A stretch of 41,762 nucleotides of DNA, taken from the NCBI GenBank assembly GCA_028287395.1, contig JAQBPR010000042.1, forward strand, positions 1 through 41,762. The letters are read 5' to 3'. Below, piece after piece: positions 41,034 to 41,762 of this stretch (within the stretch, counting starts at the first letter, position 1; every line of letters starts with the position of its first letter). The notes under the pieces were generated by a model. The model searched no databases, was not told the origin of the DNA, and saw only the letters and a program-made list of their open reading frames with translations. Source of the stretch: Bacilli bacterium (GTDB lineage Bacteria > Bacillota > Bacilli > Paenibacillales > NBRC-103111). A program made the position numbers and the translations under genes.

Positions 41034-41762
41034 CTATATCTTTGTAATAAAGGATAAACCACTGTACTGAGGGAATCGATCCAAAAATTGAGTTTTATAA
41101 TCTTCTTTTTTAATCGGATCGTTACAATGAGAACATAAATATAAATACAGATTGATTTGATGGGGGCTCAATTTAATGGCATTTTCTAGGAAATTCAGAC
41201 CTTCCTCAACTTCTCCTTGTACTATATATAAATTTGCTAAATTCTCGTAGCCTATGCTGTATAACTGATTCTCGTTTAATAGTAAAGAGTAATAATCAAT
41301 TGCCAAAGCAAATTTATGCAACGAATGGAAATAGTTGGCGATTTGATTAATGAGCGACGGTGTATAATAGAGATTTATGAACCAGTCAAAGGTATCGAAG
41401 TATTGTAAATTAAAAAGTTCTATGGCCATTTGTAAAATGGAGGATGCATCCGCTTCGACTAAGGAAACGAATCGGTTTTCTTCCAATAATGCCAAAATCG
41501 CATGGAATAGCTGATAAAGAGGCTCATCTTCAGAAATAGAAGTAATTTTCAGGTAGCTTGAATCTTTCCAAACCATAGCAGCAAGCAAAAGAAATTTAGA
41601 TATGTCATTATCTTTAAGTTGTTGTTCGGATAGTTGATCAGCAACAAGTATAAACTTTTGCCGATCGTTTGTGATTAAGGCGTAATGAAGCAGTTCGGTG
41701 CTTCCGAATATTGTTTCAAGAGATTTACATTTCTCATAGTAGTATTCAGCAAGTCCTTTATT
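41034..41762 (-). CDS. TPR-repeat protein, 5' end outside the window
   Basis: Reading leftward, the frame is open from the window edge to TAG at 41036-41034: 242 residues without a stop, so the start lies right of the window. The visible part is a row of helical pairs of the TPR type (ALAIDYYSLLLNENQLYSIG, YENLANLYIVQGEVEEGLNFLENAI) and ends shortly after. No catalytic domain is visible. In Paenibacillus-like flagellar regions, TPR domains of this kind often form the C-terminal part of GT2 glycosyltransferases. Whether this one has a GT domain upstream cannot be seen. Confidence 0.75.
   Translation of the reverse strand, partial: NKGLAEYYYEKCKSLETIFGSTELLHYALITNDRQKFILVADQLSEQQLKDNDISKFLLLAAMVWKDSSYLKITSISEDEPLYQLFHAILALLEENRFVSLVEADASSILQMAIELFNLQYFDTFDWFINLYYTPSLINQIANYFHSLHKFALAIDYYSLLLNENQLYSIGYENLANLYIVQGEVEEGLNFLENAIKLSPHQINLYLYLCSHCNDPIKKEDYKTQFLDRFPQYSGLSFITKI

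Overview
The window looks like a chromosomal stretch from an AT-rich, endospore-forming, motile Firmicute of the Paenibacillus type. This rests on four things: several large surface proteins with S-layer homology (SLH) domains, an alpha/beta-type spore protein (SASP), the degS-degU-comF-flgM gene order of Bacillales, and strong AAGGAGG ribosome-binding sites with sigma-A-like and sigma-D-like promoters. The genus is inferred from gene content and order, not from a database match. No rRNA, tRNA, transposase, integrase or CRISPR array was seen.

Layout. (1) 1-15212 is a cell-surface region. It holds the 3' part of a very large SLH protein, a probable major S-layer protein with a long leader and two in-frame start sites, a membrane-anchored serine hydrolase of the beta-lactamase fold, two paralogous SLH/Ig-like proteins and a small exported protein. 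(2) 15304-20118 holds an SASP gene, metK (no SAM riboswitch visible), a 440-bp non-coding stretch with repeats, and an exported phosphodiester glycosidase-type protein. (3) 20207-24501 is degS, degU, a small membrane protein and comFA. (4) 24511-30705 is an accessory segment lying between comFA and comFC: a TPR-FkbM methyltransferase on the minus strand, a fibronectin-III fossil, an exported transglutaminase-like/Big2 protein, a GT14-type glycosyltransferase and a pure Big2 surface protein. (5) 30791-40981 is comFC and the late flagellar genes yvyF, flgM, flgN, flgK, flgL, yviE, fliW, csrA, hag, fliD, flaG, fliS and fliT. (6) The right edge cuts a minus-strand TPR protein.

How the parts work together. 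DegS/DegU control exoenzyme, competence and motility genes in relatives. ComFA and ComFC serve DNA uptake. The flagellar part encodes the hook-filament junction, cap and filament with their chaperones, the anti-sigma factor FlgM, and the FliW-CsrA-Hag control circuit. That circuit is visible as a probable CsrA hairpin and a GGA-containing ribosome-binding site in the hag leader.

The most notable observations are: a sigma-D promoter whose -10 element is also the 5' arm of an intrinsic terminator in front of flgM; splitting of the comF genes by a surface-protein/glycosyltransferase/transglutaminase module; a start-less relic of a family-2 glycosyltransferase between hag and fliD; and the dual translation start with tandem promoters at the S-layer gene. 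All assignments come from reading the sequence; no search or alignment program was run.
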